The notes under the pieces are model-generated. The model had not been told where the DNA came from and made no database searches. It was given only the letters and a program-made list of their open reading frames with translations. Shown one piece after another: positions 1 to 5,847 of a DNA stretch of 5,884 nucleotides. Source of the DNA: CAYGTS01 sp964352905 (GTDB taxonomy: Bacteria > Pseudomonadota > Gammaproteobacteria > JAHCLG01). Location: positions 1 through 5,884 of the forward strand of contig CAYGTS010000148.1 in NCBI GenBank assembly GCA_964352905.1. Direction: 5' to 3'. How positions within the stretch are numbered: position 1 is the stretch's first letter; each line of letters opens with the position of its first letter. The position numbers were made by a program, and so were the translations under genes.

Positions 1-52
1 GCCAAATCTGAACGTTCTGGTAAATATAAAGCTAAAGGGGGTGAGCAGATAC
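1..52 (+). repeat. Left arm of a 52-bp imperfect inverted repeat
   Basis: Bases 1-52 match the reverse complement of 5796-5847 at 48 of 52 positions without gaps. The differences are at positions 19, 22, 40 and 43. The arm contains an 8-bp palindrome GAACGTTC (10-17), a TATAAA (25-30), and a purine run AAAGGGGG (34-41) that resembles a Shine-Dalgarno. Similarity stops sharply after base 52. The arm reaches the left edge of the window, so its true length is unknown. Confidence 0.9.
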
Positions 53-63
53 CTTATTTGTAA
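1..63 (+). CDS. 3' end of an unidentified upstream gene (partial)
   Basis: Reading from base 1, this frame gives 20 codons with codon choice like the neighbouring genes (GAA, CGT, TCT, GGT, AAA, GCT) and ends at TAA 61-63, 23 bp before the racemase start. The visible C-terminal tail is hydrophilic and rich in Lys, Ser and Gly (it starts AKSERSGKYKAKGG). I do not recognise the product. Being co-directional and close, it may be the preceding gene of the same operon. The frame is not certain. The first 52 bases are repeated near the right end, and all four differences between copies are non-synonymous in this frame but synonymous in the frame starting at base 2, which has no stop here and runs into the racemase gene. 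Confidence 0.35.
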   Translation, partial: AKSERSGKYKAKGGEQIPYL

Positions 64-86
64 ATTTAGGATTTGGGCAATAAATC

Positions 87-803
87 GTGAAAACCATTGC
101 AATATTAGCTGTTACTGCACCAGGTGCTGCAATATGTTATGAAACTATTATGCAACATGCTGCTAAACATTATAGTGATTTTGATAATCCTAATATCATT
201 ATGTGGCAACCATCAGTTGTTAAACTGCAACAAGCTTGGCAGGTACTTAACAAAAAATTAATGACCGCATTACTTTTAGATGCAGTAAGAAATTTATCAA
301 AGATGGATATTGACTTTATCGTCATCCCTTCAAATACAATGCATTATGTTTTTAAGGAAGTACAATCAGAGACATCAGTTCCGATCGTTAATATGTTGTC
401 TGTCATTGCCACGCATGCAAAGCAGAGTGGATTTTCAAACGTGTTAATGCTGGGAACCAACTTAACGATGAGCGGTCGATTGTATCATGATTACTTTAAT
501 GAATATCAGCTTAATCAAGTATTGCCCAATGAGCACGATAAGTATCAAATCAATGAATGTATCAACATGCATTTAATTCCGGATAAAAGCATTGGCCACT
601 GTGAGAAGAAATTGGCAGAAATTGCTAATCGTTATAGCAACTGTGATAGTGTCGCTTTGGCTTGTACCGAATTACCCATGGTACTTAATCAACAAAATAT
701 TCATAAACCCATTATCGATACGACGCGAATTTTAGCACAATACGCGTGTGACTTAGCCTATGGCAGGGTTAAAAAGAATGTAAATGACGAAAGAGGGGAA
801 TAG
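87..803 (+). CDS. Asp/Glu-racemase-family protein (PLP-independent, YgeA-like)
   Basis: A 238-residue cytosolic protein of the cofactor-independent Asp/Glu/hydantoin racemase superfamily, which interconverts amino-acid stereoisomers with two facing active-site residues. The first half carries PSNTMH at 81-86, where the family has CNT or, in E. coli YgeA, TNTMH. The middle holds LGTNLTM (122-128), matching the LGTxxTM block of YgeA. The second active-site motif ACTEL (192-196) keeps Cys193. The usual N-terminal GGMSPE-like motif is replaced by VTAPGAA. The length is normal. The GTG start at 87 is chosen because TAA lies two codons upstream in frame and the next ATG would remove the first beta strand. 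The ribosome binding site is weak (AGG near 68-70 or GGG at 75-77). Ser82 instead of Cys or Thr leaves one active-site Cys, so true racemase activity is uncertain. It could act one-way, as an isomerase, or as a decarboxylase-like enzyme. Family membership is confident; the substrate is inferred. Confidence 0.85.
   Translation: MKTIAILAVTAPGAAICYETIMQHAAKHYSDFDNPNIIMWQPSVVKLQQAWQVLNKKLMTALLLDAVRNLSKMDIDFIVIPSNTMHYVFKEVQSETSVPIVNMLSVIATHAKQSGFSNVLMLGTNLTMSGRLYHDYFNEYQLNQVLPNEHDKYQINECINMHLIPDKSIGHCEKKLAEIANRYSNCDSVALACTELPMVLNQQNIHKPIIDTTRILAQYACDLAYGRVKKNVNDERGE
793..798 (+). promoter_or_regulatory. Strong ribosome binding site fixing the amidohydrolase start
   Basis: GAGGGG lies 6 bases before ATG 805 and sits inside the last codons of the racemase gene. 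An in-frame ATG at 784, seven codons earlier, has no comparable purine run upstream, so 805 is preferred. Confidence 0.75.
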
Positions 804-804
804 C

Positions 805-2046
805 ATGAACAGTATTTTAATTAAGAATTGTCGTATTATTGATATTACTCATCAGGAGCCTTCTAAACCCTGTGATATTTTGATTAGTAATGGCATAATA
901 AAAAAAATTAGTCAAAATGAAATAAAGCGCACTAATGATACTACACTACTTGATTGTTGCGATCATTATCTATTGCCTGGCTTTATTGATGCTCATGTTC
1001 ATGTTACTGCCGCACGTACTCAAGTTGCTAACTTGTCGTTACCACAGTCAGAGGTCATTCTTCGTGCAAAAGAATTTATGGAAAATATGTTACAACGTGG
1101 TTTTACTACAATTCGTGATGCTGGTGGGGCCGATTGTGATTTAGCATACGCACTAAAAATGGGTTTAATTAAAGGGCCTCGATTATTTTATTCAGGAAAA
1201 GCATTAAGTCAAACAGGTGGGCATGGCGACTTTAGAGATCAACATGATCACTTTGAACCCTGTTTTTGCCATAAAGCGGGGAGCAACATTACTATTGTAG
1301 CTGATGGTGTTCCGGGAGTGCTTAAAGCTGCACGAGAGCAGTTAAGACAAGGTGCTAGTCAAATAAAAATAATGGCATCGGGTGGTGTCAATTCTCCTAC
1401 TGACAAGATTGATAGCCTTCAATATACTCCTGAAGAAATTGCCGCGATCGTTAATGTCGCAAAAGATAGTAGTACTTATGTGATGGCGCATGCTTATATG
1501 CCGGATGCTATTGAACGATGCTTAAATGCGGGGGTTCGTAGCATTGAACATGGAAATATGCTAAATGAAAAAAATGCTATCCAAATGCAAAAGCAAAAGG
1601 CTTATCTGGTACCCACTTTGGCAGTGTATCATGTCATGGCAGAGTATGTTGGTAAGGATAAAACGTTAAGCAATGACATTGCCAGTAAATTAACTTACGT
1701 AAAGGAACAAGGGGAGCAAAGTATTGCCATTGCCAAAAATTACGGCGTAGCAATTGGCTTTGGCACTGATTTATTAGGTGAACAAGCTCATAGTAGGCAA
1801 ACAGATGAATTTAAATTGCAAGCCGCTGTTCAAACTCCTTATGAAACCCTAATATCTGCTACTGCAGTTAATGCTGAAATCTTGCAATGTAAAGATAAAC
1901 TCGGTGTTATAAAAGAAGGTGCTGCAGCTGATATTGTTTTTTCAAAAGTAAATCCACTAGAAAATATTAATGTTTTGGCAACGGATAGAGATAATATTTC
2001 ACTGGTTATCAAGGGTGGCGAAATTGTAAAAAATCAATTAAACTGA
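805..2046 (+). CDS. Metal-dependent amidohydrolase, imidazolonepropionase / Xaa-Pro dipeptidase clade
   Basis: A 413-residue amidohydrolase-superfamily enzyme with no signal peptide, hence cytosolic. Metal and catalytic residues are all visible: HVH at 64-66 after strand 1, the probable carboxylated Lys188 in QIKIMASGG, His229 in MAHAY, His249 in SIEHGN, and Asp322 in GFGTD. The TGGHGD motif at 137-142 is typical of the clade related to imidazolonepropionase that includes bacterial enzymes cleaving C-terminal Pro, Arg or Lys from dipeptides or blocked amino acids. The C-terminal part (about 350-410) returns to the small beta sandwich, with GVIKEGAAADIV. The start is ATG 805, 1 bp after the racemase stop, with a strong Shine-Dalgarno overlapping the racemase end, so the two are almost certainly co-translated. 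A hydantoinase is less likely given these motifs. The fold and catalytic competence are clear; the exact substrate cannot be read from the sequence. Confidence 0.88.
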   Translation: MNSILIKNCRIIDITHQEPSKPCDILISNGIIKKISQNEIKRTNDTTLLDCCDHYLLPGFIDAHVHVTAARTQVANLSLPQSEVILRAKEFMENMLQRGFTTIRDAGGADCDLAYALKMGLIKGPRLFYSGKALSQTGGHGDFRDQHDHFEPCFCHKAGSNITIVADGVPGVLKAAREQLRQGASQIKIMASGGVNSPTDKIDSLQYTPEEIAAIVNVAKDSSTYVMAHAYMPDAIERCLNAGVRSIEHGNMLNEKNAIQMQKQKAYLVPTLAVYHVMAEYVGKDKTLSNDIASKLTYVKEQGEQSIAIAKNYGVAIGFGTDLLGEQAHSRQTDEFKLQAAVQTPYETLISATAVNAEILQCKDKLGVIKEGAAADIVFSKVNPLENINVLATDRDNISLVIKGGEIVKNQLN

Positions 2047-2102
2047 TCGTCTTTCAAGATAAGAACGTGATTTAGAGATCAATTAAGGCTAACGGTATTA
2101 CT

Positions 2103-2888
2103 ATGATTGTTGATTCACACTGCCATTTAAATTGTTTAGATTTAAATTTATTTGATAATGATTTGGCGAATGTTTTTAAAGCCGCTAGCAATAATGATGT
2201 TAGCCATTACCTTTGTGTTGCAATTGACTGGGAACATCTCGATCAAGTTTTAGCGATTGCCGAAAACTATCCCAACGTGTTTGCTTCTGTGGGCGTGCAC
2301 CCGAATGAACAAGATGGTCACGATCCTAGTTTCGAGGAATTATACCAGAAAAGCCAGCATGCAAAGGTCATTGCGATTGGTGAAACGGGTTTAGATTATT
2401 ATCGCACCACAGCTGAAGATGAGATCAAAACCCAACAAAATCGTTTTAAAAGGCATATTCAAGTCGCCCTTAAAACAGCAAAACCACTTATTATTCATAT
2501 GCGTGATGCAGATGATGATACCTTAAAACTACTACAACAAGAAAAAGCCGATCAAATCGGTGGTGTGATGCATTGTTTTGCTTCTACCTGGGAAGTCGCA
2601 AAACGCGCGTTAGATCTTAATTTCTATATCTCACTTTCGGGCATTGTGACTTTTAAAAATGCGCATGACTTACATGAAGTTGCCAAAAAGACACCACTCG
2701 ATAAGCTGTTAATTGAAACGGATTGTCCTTATCTTGCGCCGATGCCGCATCGTGGTAAGCCAAACTCACCAACTTATTTGCATCATACCGCAAAGCATAT
2801 TGCTGAACTGCGTGGAATGAGTTATGCTGAATTAGCCAAAGCTACTACAGGTAATTTTTTTAATTTATTTAACAAGGCAGTGAAATGA
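2103..2888 (+). CDS. ycfH: TatD-family metal-dependent hydrolase, YcfH type
   Basis: A 261-residue TIM-barrel hydrolase of the TatD family, whose studied members are metal-dependent deoxyribonucleases (3'-5' exonuclease activity). All metal ligands are present: HCH at 6-8, Glu94 in GETGLDYY, His132 in IIHMRD, His157 in GVMHCF, and Asp207 in IETDCPYLAP. The segments FYISLSGIVTF (174-184) and APMPHRGKPNSP (212-223) match E. coli YcfH closely, as does the total length (265 in E. coli). The ATG at 2103 gives the canonical MIVDSHCHL beginning, although AAGG at 2085-2088 is 14 bases away, so initiation may be weak. In many gammaproteobacteria ycfH lies beside holB or pilZ; here it follows an amidohydrolase and heads an operon with a VTT protein. 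Its stop overlaps the next start as ATGA. Confidence 0.95.
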   Translation: MIVDSHCHLNCLDLNLFDNDLANVFKAASNNDVSHYLCVAIDWEHLDQVLAIAENYPNVFASVGVHPNEQDGHDPSFEELYQKSQHAKVIAIGETGLDYYRTTAEDEIKTQQNRFKRHIQVALKTAKPLIIHMRDADDDTLKLLQQEKADQIGGVMHCFASTWEVAKRALDLNFYISLSGIVTFKNAHDLHEVAKKTPLDKLLIETDCPYLAPMPHRGKPNSPTYLHHTAKHIAELRGMSYAELAKATTGNFFNLFNKAVK

Positions 2889-3607
2889 GAAAGATAACCT
2901 ATAATTGGAAGCGTTTAATTCCCATGGCAATTTTAATTGTCGCTTTATTTTTATTTTTTCATTTCAGACTCTTTCATTACGTCAGCTTTGACTACCTTAA
3001 AAGTAAAAATCAAATTCTAACAGCGTGGAAAAAACAACATTTCTTTCTGGTAAGTTTAGCTTTTATAATAATTTATATTATTGCCGTGGCGATTTCGATT
3101 CCGGGTGCGGTTTTTTTAACCTTACTTGGAGGTTTTTTATTTGGCCCTTGGCTTGGCACGTTTTATGTTGTAGTTAGCGCAACATTGGGTGCAACCATTT
3201 TATTTTTAGCAGCGAAAACAGCAATAGGGGAAATATTTGCTAAAAAGGCCGGCGGCGTTGTAAAAAAAATGGAAAAAGGTTTTCAAGAAAATGCGGTGAG
3301 TTATATGCTAATTTTACGCTTAATTCCACTATTTCCATTTTGGTTAGTTAATATTGTGCCCGCTATTTTAAATGTACGGTTATCAATTTATATAGTTACG
3401 ACTTTTCTTGGCATTATTCCAGGTGCTTTTGTTTATGCATTAATTGGTAATGGACTTGGTCATTTATTTGCGCAAGATCAAAAACCGGATTTAGGGATTA
3501 TTTTTCAACCGCAAATTTTAGCACCTTTGATTGGTCTTGCTATTTTATCAATGATCCCGGTTTTTTATAAACAACATAAAAAGCGTAAGGAAAAAAAACG
3601 TGACTGA
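2885..3607 (+). CDS. TVP38/TMEM64 family (VTT domain) inner-membrane protein
   Basis: A 240-residue integral membrane protein of the VTT/SNARE-associated (DedA-superfamily) group, related to E. coli YdjX and YdjZ. Relatives are implicated in lipid scrambling or membrane homeostasis; the exact role of this subgroup is not settled. Hydrophobic segments lie at about 11-30, 53-71, 75-110 (probably a re-entrant region plus a helix), 139-163, 167-190 and 210-228. The signature is SIPGAVFLTLLGGFLFG (71-87) and LRLIPLFPFWLVN (144-156), with Arg145 and Pro148 in the conserved RxxP-type block. The C-terminus is very basic (KQHKKRKEKKR), placing it in the cytoplasm. The start overlaps the tatD stop by 4 bp (ATGA), with AAGG at 2874-2877 at good spacing. 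The end overlaps the oxidoreductase gene by 8 bp. That pairing is recurrent, and fused proteins of the two domains are known. Confidence 0.93.
   Translation: MRKITYNWKRLIPMAILIVALFLFFHFRLFHYVSFDYLKSKNQILTAWKKQHFFLVSLAFIIIYIIAVAISIPGAVFLTLLGGFLFGPWLGTFYVVVSATLGATILFLAAKTAIGEIFAKKAGGVVKKMEKGFQENAVSYMLILRLIPLFPFWLVNIVPAILNVRLSIYIVTTFLGIIPGAFVYALIGNGLGHLFAQDQKPDLGIIFQPQILAPLIGLAILSMIPVFYKQHKKRKEKKRD
3586..3591 (+). promoter_or_regulatory. Ribosome binding site for the oxidoreductase GTG start, adjoining an A8 run
   Basis: TAAGGA lies 8 bases before GTG 3600, within the basic tail codons of the VTT gene. It supports the GTG start and coupled translation. The spacer consists mainly of eight consecutive A residues (3591-3598). 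Confidence 0.75.
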
Positions 3608-5030
3608 TTATACAACGGATTTATGTGTGATCGGTGCTGGCTCAGGTGGTTTAAGTATCGCTGCTGCGGCATCACAAATGGGTATAAAAGTTATTTTATT
3701 AGAAAGACACTTAATGGGAGGCGATTGTTTAAACTATGGCTGTGTTCCTTCTAAATCTTTACTTGCCAGCGCTAAATTAGCTGCGCGCTTTCAGCATGAA
3801 ACGCCGTTAGGGATTGAATCAGTTGAGCCAACCATCGATTTTATTAAAGTCAAGCAACACGTTAAAGAAGTTATTGCAACTATAGCACCACATGATTCTG
3901 TAGAACGTTTTACCGAATTAGGTGTAAAAGTGTTATTAACAAATGGAAAATTTATTGATAGAAAAACTTTGCAAACAGCACAAGGTGATAAAATTTTTGC
4001 TAAATATTTTGTGGTTGCAACAGGTTCACGTGCATTTATTCCTGCAATACCAGGTATAAATGATGTTAACTATTTTACTAATGAAACTATTTTTGATTTA
4101 CAACAAAAACCAAAACATTTAATTATTTTAGGTGCTGGCCCAATTGGTTGTGAAATGGCGCAAGCGCATCGTTACCTTGGTTGTGAAGTTAGTGTTTTAT
4201 CCAGCAATGTATTATTACCACGCGATGACCAAGCATTAACGCCAATTTTACGTAAACAATTTATAGATGATGGCATCAAGCTTTATGAAAATATTCAAAT
4301 AGTTAATATCGCAAATGGTGATAATCAAATAGATGTGACTTATAACGGTAACGATACAATAAAACAGATTTCTGGTTCGCATTTGTTAATTGCCACAGGA
4401 CGCACGGCTAATATTGAAGAGTTAGCACTAACGACTGCCGGTATTGAATATGATAGCAAAGGCATTCATGTTGATAAACGATTGCGTACAACCAACAAAA
4501 AAATCTTTGCCATTGGTGATGTTGCACGTGGTTATCAGTTTACGCATATTGCTAATTATCATGCTGGTATTGTTATTCAAAATGCGTTATTTAAAATTCC
4601 AGCTAAAGTGAATTATAGTGCTATTCCTTGGGTAACTTATACTAGCCCGGAACTAGCACACGTTGGTTGCGATGAAAAAACTGCTAAGCAAAAAGATAGT
4701 AAAATGCAAGTATTAACTTGTAATTTCGCTGATATCGATCGCGCGCAAGCAGAGCGTAAAACAACTGGTTTAATTAAAGTTTTTATTGATCGCAAGGCAC
4801 GAATACTAGGCGTCACTATTTTAGGACATAATGCAGGTGAGTTATTATTACCTTGGTCAATTGCAATTACTAAAAAATTAAAGCTTTCTGCAATAGCCAG
4901 CAGTATTGTTGCTTATCCTACTTTTAGTGAAATTAGCAAACGTGTTGCCGGTAGCTATTATGCAAAAAAACTTTTTTCAAAAAAAGTCAAAATGTTAGTT
5001 AAGGTATTGGGGTGGTTCACCAAGCCTTAA
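3600..5030 (+). CDS. Mercuric-reductase-like FAD-dependent disulfide oxidoreductase
   Basis: A 476-residue class I pyridine nucleotide-disulfide oxidoreductase, the family of dihydrolipoyl dehydrogenase and MerA. In order: the FAD-binding GAGSGG at 12-17, the redox-active disulfide in GGDCLNYGCVPSKS (Cys43 and Cys48), ATGSRAFIP (140-148), the NAD(P)-binding GAGPIG at 178-183, the second FAD motif AIGDVARG (304-311), and the C-terminal dimerisation domain from about 340. The position of the catalytic His (HPTxxE in lipoamide dehydrogenase) is Tyr439 in YPTFSE, with Glu444 kept, so it is not a normal lipoamide dehydrogenase. It also lacks the N-terminal heavy-metal domain and the C-terminal Cys pair of true MerA, so mercury reduction is unlikely. 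No acidic residue follows strand 2 of the NAD fold (Ser201-Ser202), which may favour NADPH. The last 25 residues are basic and amphipathic. It starts at GTG inside the VTT gene. The physiological substrate is unknown. Confidence 0.92.
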   Translation: MTDYTTDLCVIGAGSGGLSIAAAASQMGIKVILLERHLMGGDCLNYGCVPSKSLLASAKLAARFQHETPLGIESVEPTIDFIKVKQHVKEVIATIAPHDSVERFTELGVKVLLTNGKFIDRKTLQTAQGDKIFAKYFVVATGSRAFIPAIPGINDVNYFTNETIFDLQQKPKHLIILGAGPIGCEMAQAHRYLGCEVSVLSSNVLLPRDDQALTPILRKQFIDDGIKLYENIQIVNIANGDNQIDVTYNGNDTIKQISGSHLLIATGRTANIEELALTTAGIEYDSKGIHVDKRLRTTNKKIFAIGDVARGYQFTHIANYHAGIVIQNALFKIPAKVNYSAIPWVTYTSPELAHVGCDEKTAKQKDSKMQVLTCNFADIDRAQAERKTTGLIKVFIDRKARILGVTILGHNAGELLLPWSIAITKKLKLSAIASSIVAYPTFSEISKRVAGSYYAKKLFSKKVKMLVKVLGWFTKP

Positions 5031-5784
5031 TCGCCGTATTATCAAACAGCATCTTGGCTTTATCAACTACCGCTTGTGAATGTAATGCTGCGACTAATTT
5101 TTTAAATTTAGGATCGTTTTGCTCGTCTTGGCGTACCACAATAATATTAGCATAAGGTGAATCTTTATTTTCTTGAAATAATGCTCGCTGCGTATTTAAA
5201 TTAGCAGCTAGCGCATAATTAGTATTAATCACTGCCAAGGCTACATCTGATAAAACACGTGGTAATTGTGCTGCATCTAATTCTTTAAATTGCAATTTTT
5301 TAGGATTATCAGTGATATTTAAAAGAGAGACTTTAACACTATCATTGTTCAATTTAATTAAACCCGCTTTTTGCAACAATAATAATGCGCGTGCGCCATT
5401 GCTTGGATCATTGGGAATTGCTACCACGGCATTATTAGGAATATCTTTTAATGCGTTATATTTGCTACTATAAATTGCCATTGGGTAAATAAACATTTTT
5501 CCCAGTGATACTAATTTATAACCATGATCTTTGATCGCTTGCTGCAAGTAAGGTAAATGCTGAAACATATTGGCATCAATACTACCATCAGCTAAGGCCG
5601 CATTGGGCATGGTATAATCCGTAAATTGTATAATTTTCAAATTTAAACCATACTTTTCAAGTGCAACTTTTTTAGCAACTAACATTAACTGCGTTTCAGG
5701 ACCAGCAATCGTGCCAATGCGTACGGTGTTTTGATCGGAGTGACGATTGCAAGCTGTTAATAATAATACACTGGTTAACAACAC
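5017..5784 (-). CDS. metQ: MetQ, methionine ABC transporter substrate-binding lipoprotein
   Basis: An NlpA/MetQ-family lipoprotein that captures methionine in the periplasm for the MetNI ABC importer. Counted from GTG 5784 it has 255 residues: lipobox LTAC with lipidated Cys12, VRIGTIAGPE (21-30), SIDANMFQHLPYL (68-80), VAIPNDPSNGAR (121-132), LLLLQKAGLIKL (134-145), AVINTNYA (184-191) and a C-terminal AIKAW. Every block matches E. coli MetQ. The GTG start is doubtful: it leaves only 11 residues before the lipobox Cys, none basic, and lies 22 bases from the Shine-Dalgarno. Starting at ATA 5799-5797 would give MQKIIVLLTSVLLLTAC, a normal lipoprotein signal, 7 bases after AAAGGGAG. The frame stays open to the right edge without ATG, GTG or TTG, so an N-terminal extension or fusion is also possible. 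metN and metI are not in the window. The 3' end overlaps the convergent oxidoreductase gene by 14 bp. Confidence 0.95.
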   Translation of the reverse strand: MLLTSVLLLTACNRHSDQNTVRIGTIAGPETQLMLVAKKVALEKYGLNLKIIQFTDYTMPNAALADGSIDANMFQHLPYLQQAIKDHGYKLVSLGKMFIYPMAIYSSKYNALKDIPNNAVVAIPNDPSNGARALLLLQKAGLIKLNNDSVKVSLLNITDNPKKLQFKELDAAQLPRVLSDVALAVINTNYALAANLNTQRALFQENKDSPYANIIVVRQDEQNDPKFKKLVAALHSQAVVDKAKMLFDNTAIKAW

Positions 5785-5795
5785 AATTATTTTTT

Positions 5796-5847
5796 GTATC
5801 TGCTTACTCCCTTTAGCTTTATATTGACTAGAACGTTCAGATTTGGC
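5796..5847 (-). repeat. Right arm of the 52-bp imperfect inverted repeat
   Basis: Read on the - strand from 5847 to 5796, this matches bases 1-52 at 48 of 52 positions. The differences are at 5829, 5826, 5808 and 5805. The inner edge is at 5796, within the metQ signal-peptide region. The outer limit cannot be set because the left copy is cut by the window edge. It carries the same GAACGTTC palindrome (5831-5838) and TATAAA (5818-5823, - strand). Confidence 0.9.
5807..5814 (-). promoter_or_regulatory. Shine-Dalgarno upstream of metQ
   Basis: AAAGGGAG on the - strand, inside the right repeat arm. It is 7 bases from ATA 5799-5797 but 22 bases from GTG 5784, so it points to initiation near 5799 and not at the GTG. 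The left arm has the related AAAGGGGG at 34-41. Confidence 0.5.

Noticed and set aside
61..72. 12-mer TAAATTTAGGAT at 61-72 and again near 5103-5114
   Set aside because: AT-rich chance match; the second copy is metQ coding sequence on the other strand and there is no extension on either side.
784..804. Earlier in-frame ATG for the amidohydrolase
   Set aside because: It overlaps the racemase end by 20 bp and lacks a Shine-Dalgarno, whereas ATG 805 has GAGGGG at ideal spacing.
935..1144. A 69-codon + strand open frame inside the amidohydrolase gene
   Set aside because: It is wholly inside a gene with intact catalytic motifs, has no ribosome binding site and shows no family resemblance; a shadow frame.
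2071..2082. 12-mer TTTAGAGATCAA repeated at 1231-1242 and 2071-2082
   Set aside because: A single shared 12-mer is expected by chance in an AT-rich window of this size, and one copy is ordinary coding sequence.
2047..2102. Promoter or terminator in the 56-bp gap before ycfH
   Set aside because: I see no -35/-10 pair at 16-18 bp spacing and no strong hairpin with a T run. A promoter is plausible from gene order but not supported by sequence.
5007..5024. Short inverted repeat GGTG-GTT-CACC as a terminator
   Set aside because: The stem is only 4 bp, lies inside coding sequence and is not followed by a T run.
3600..5030. Calling the oxidoreductase mercuric reductase or lipoamide dehydrogenase
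   Set aside because: It lacks the C-terminal Cys pair and heavy-metal domain of MerA, the catalytic His of lipoamide dehydrogenase, and any mer or 2-oxoacid dehydrogenase neighbours.
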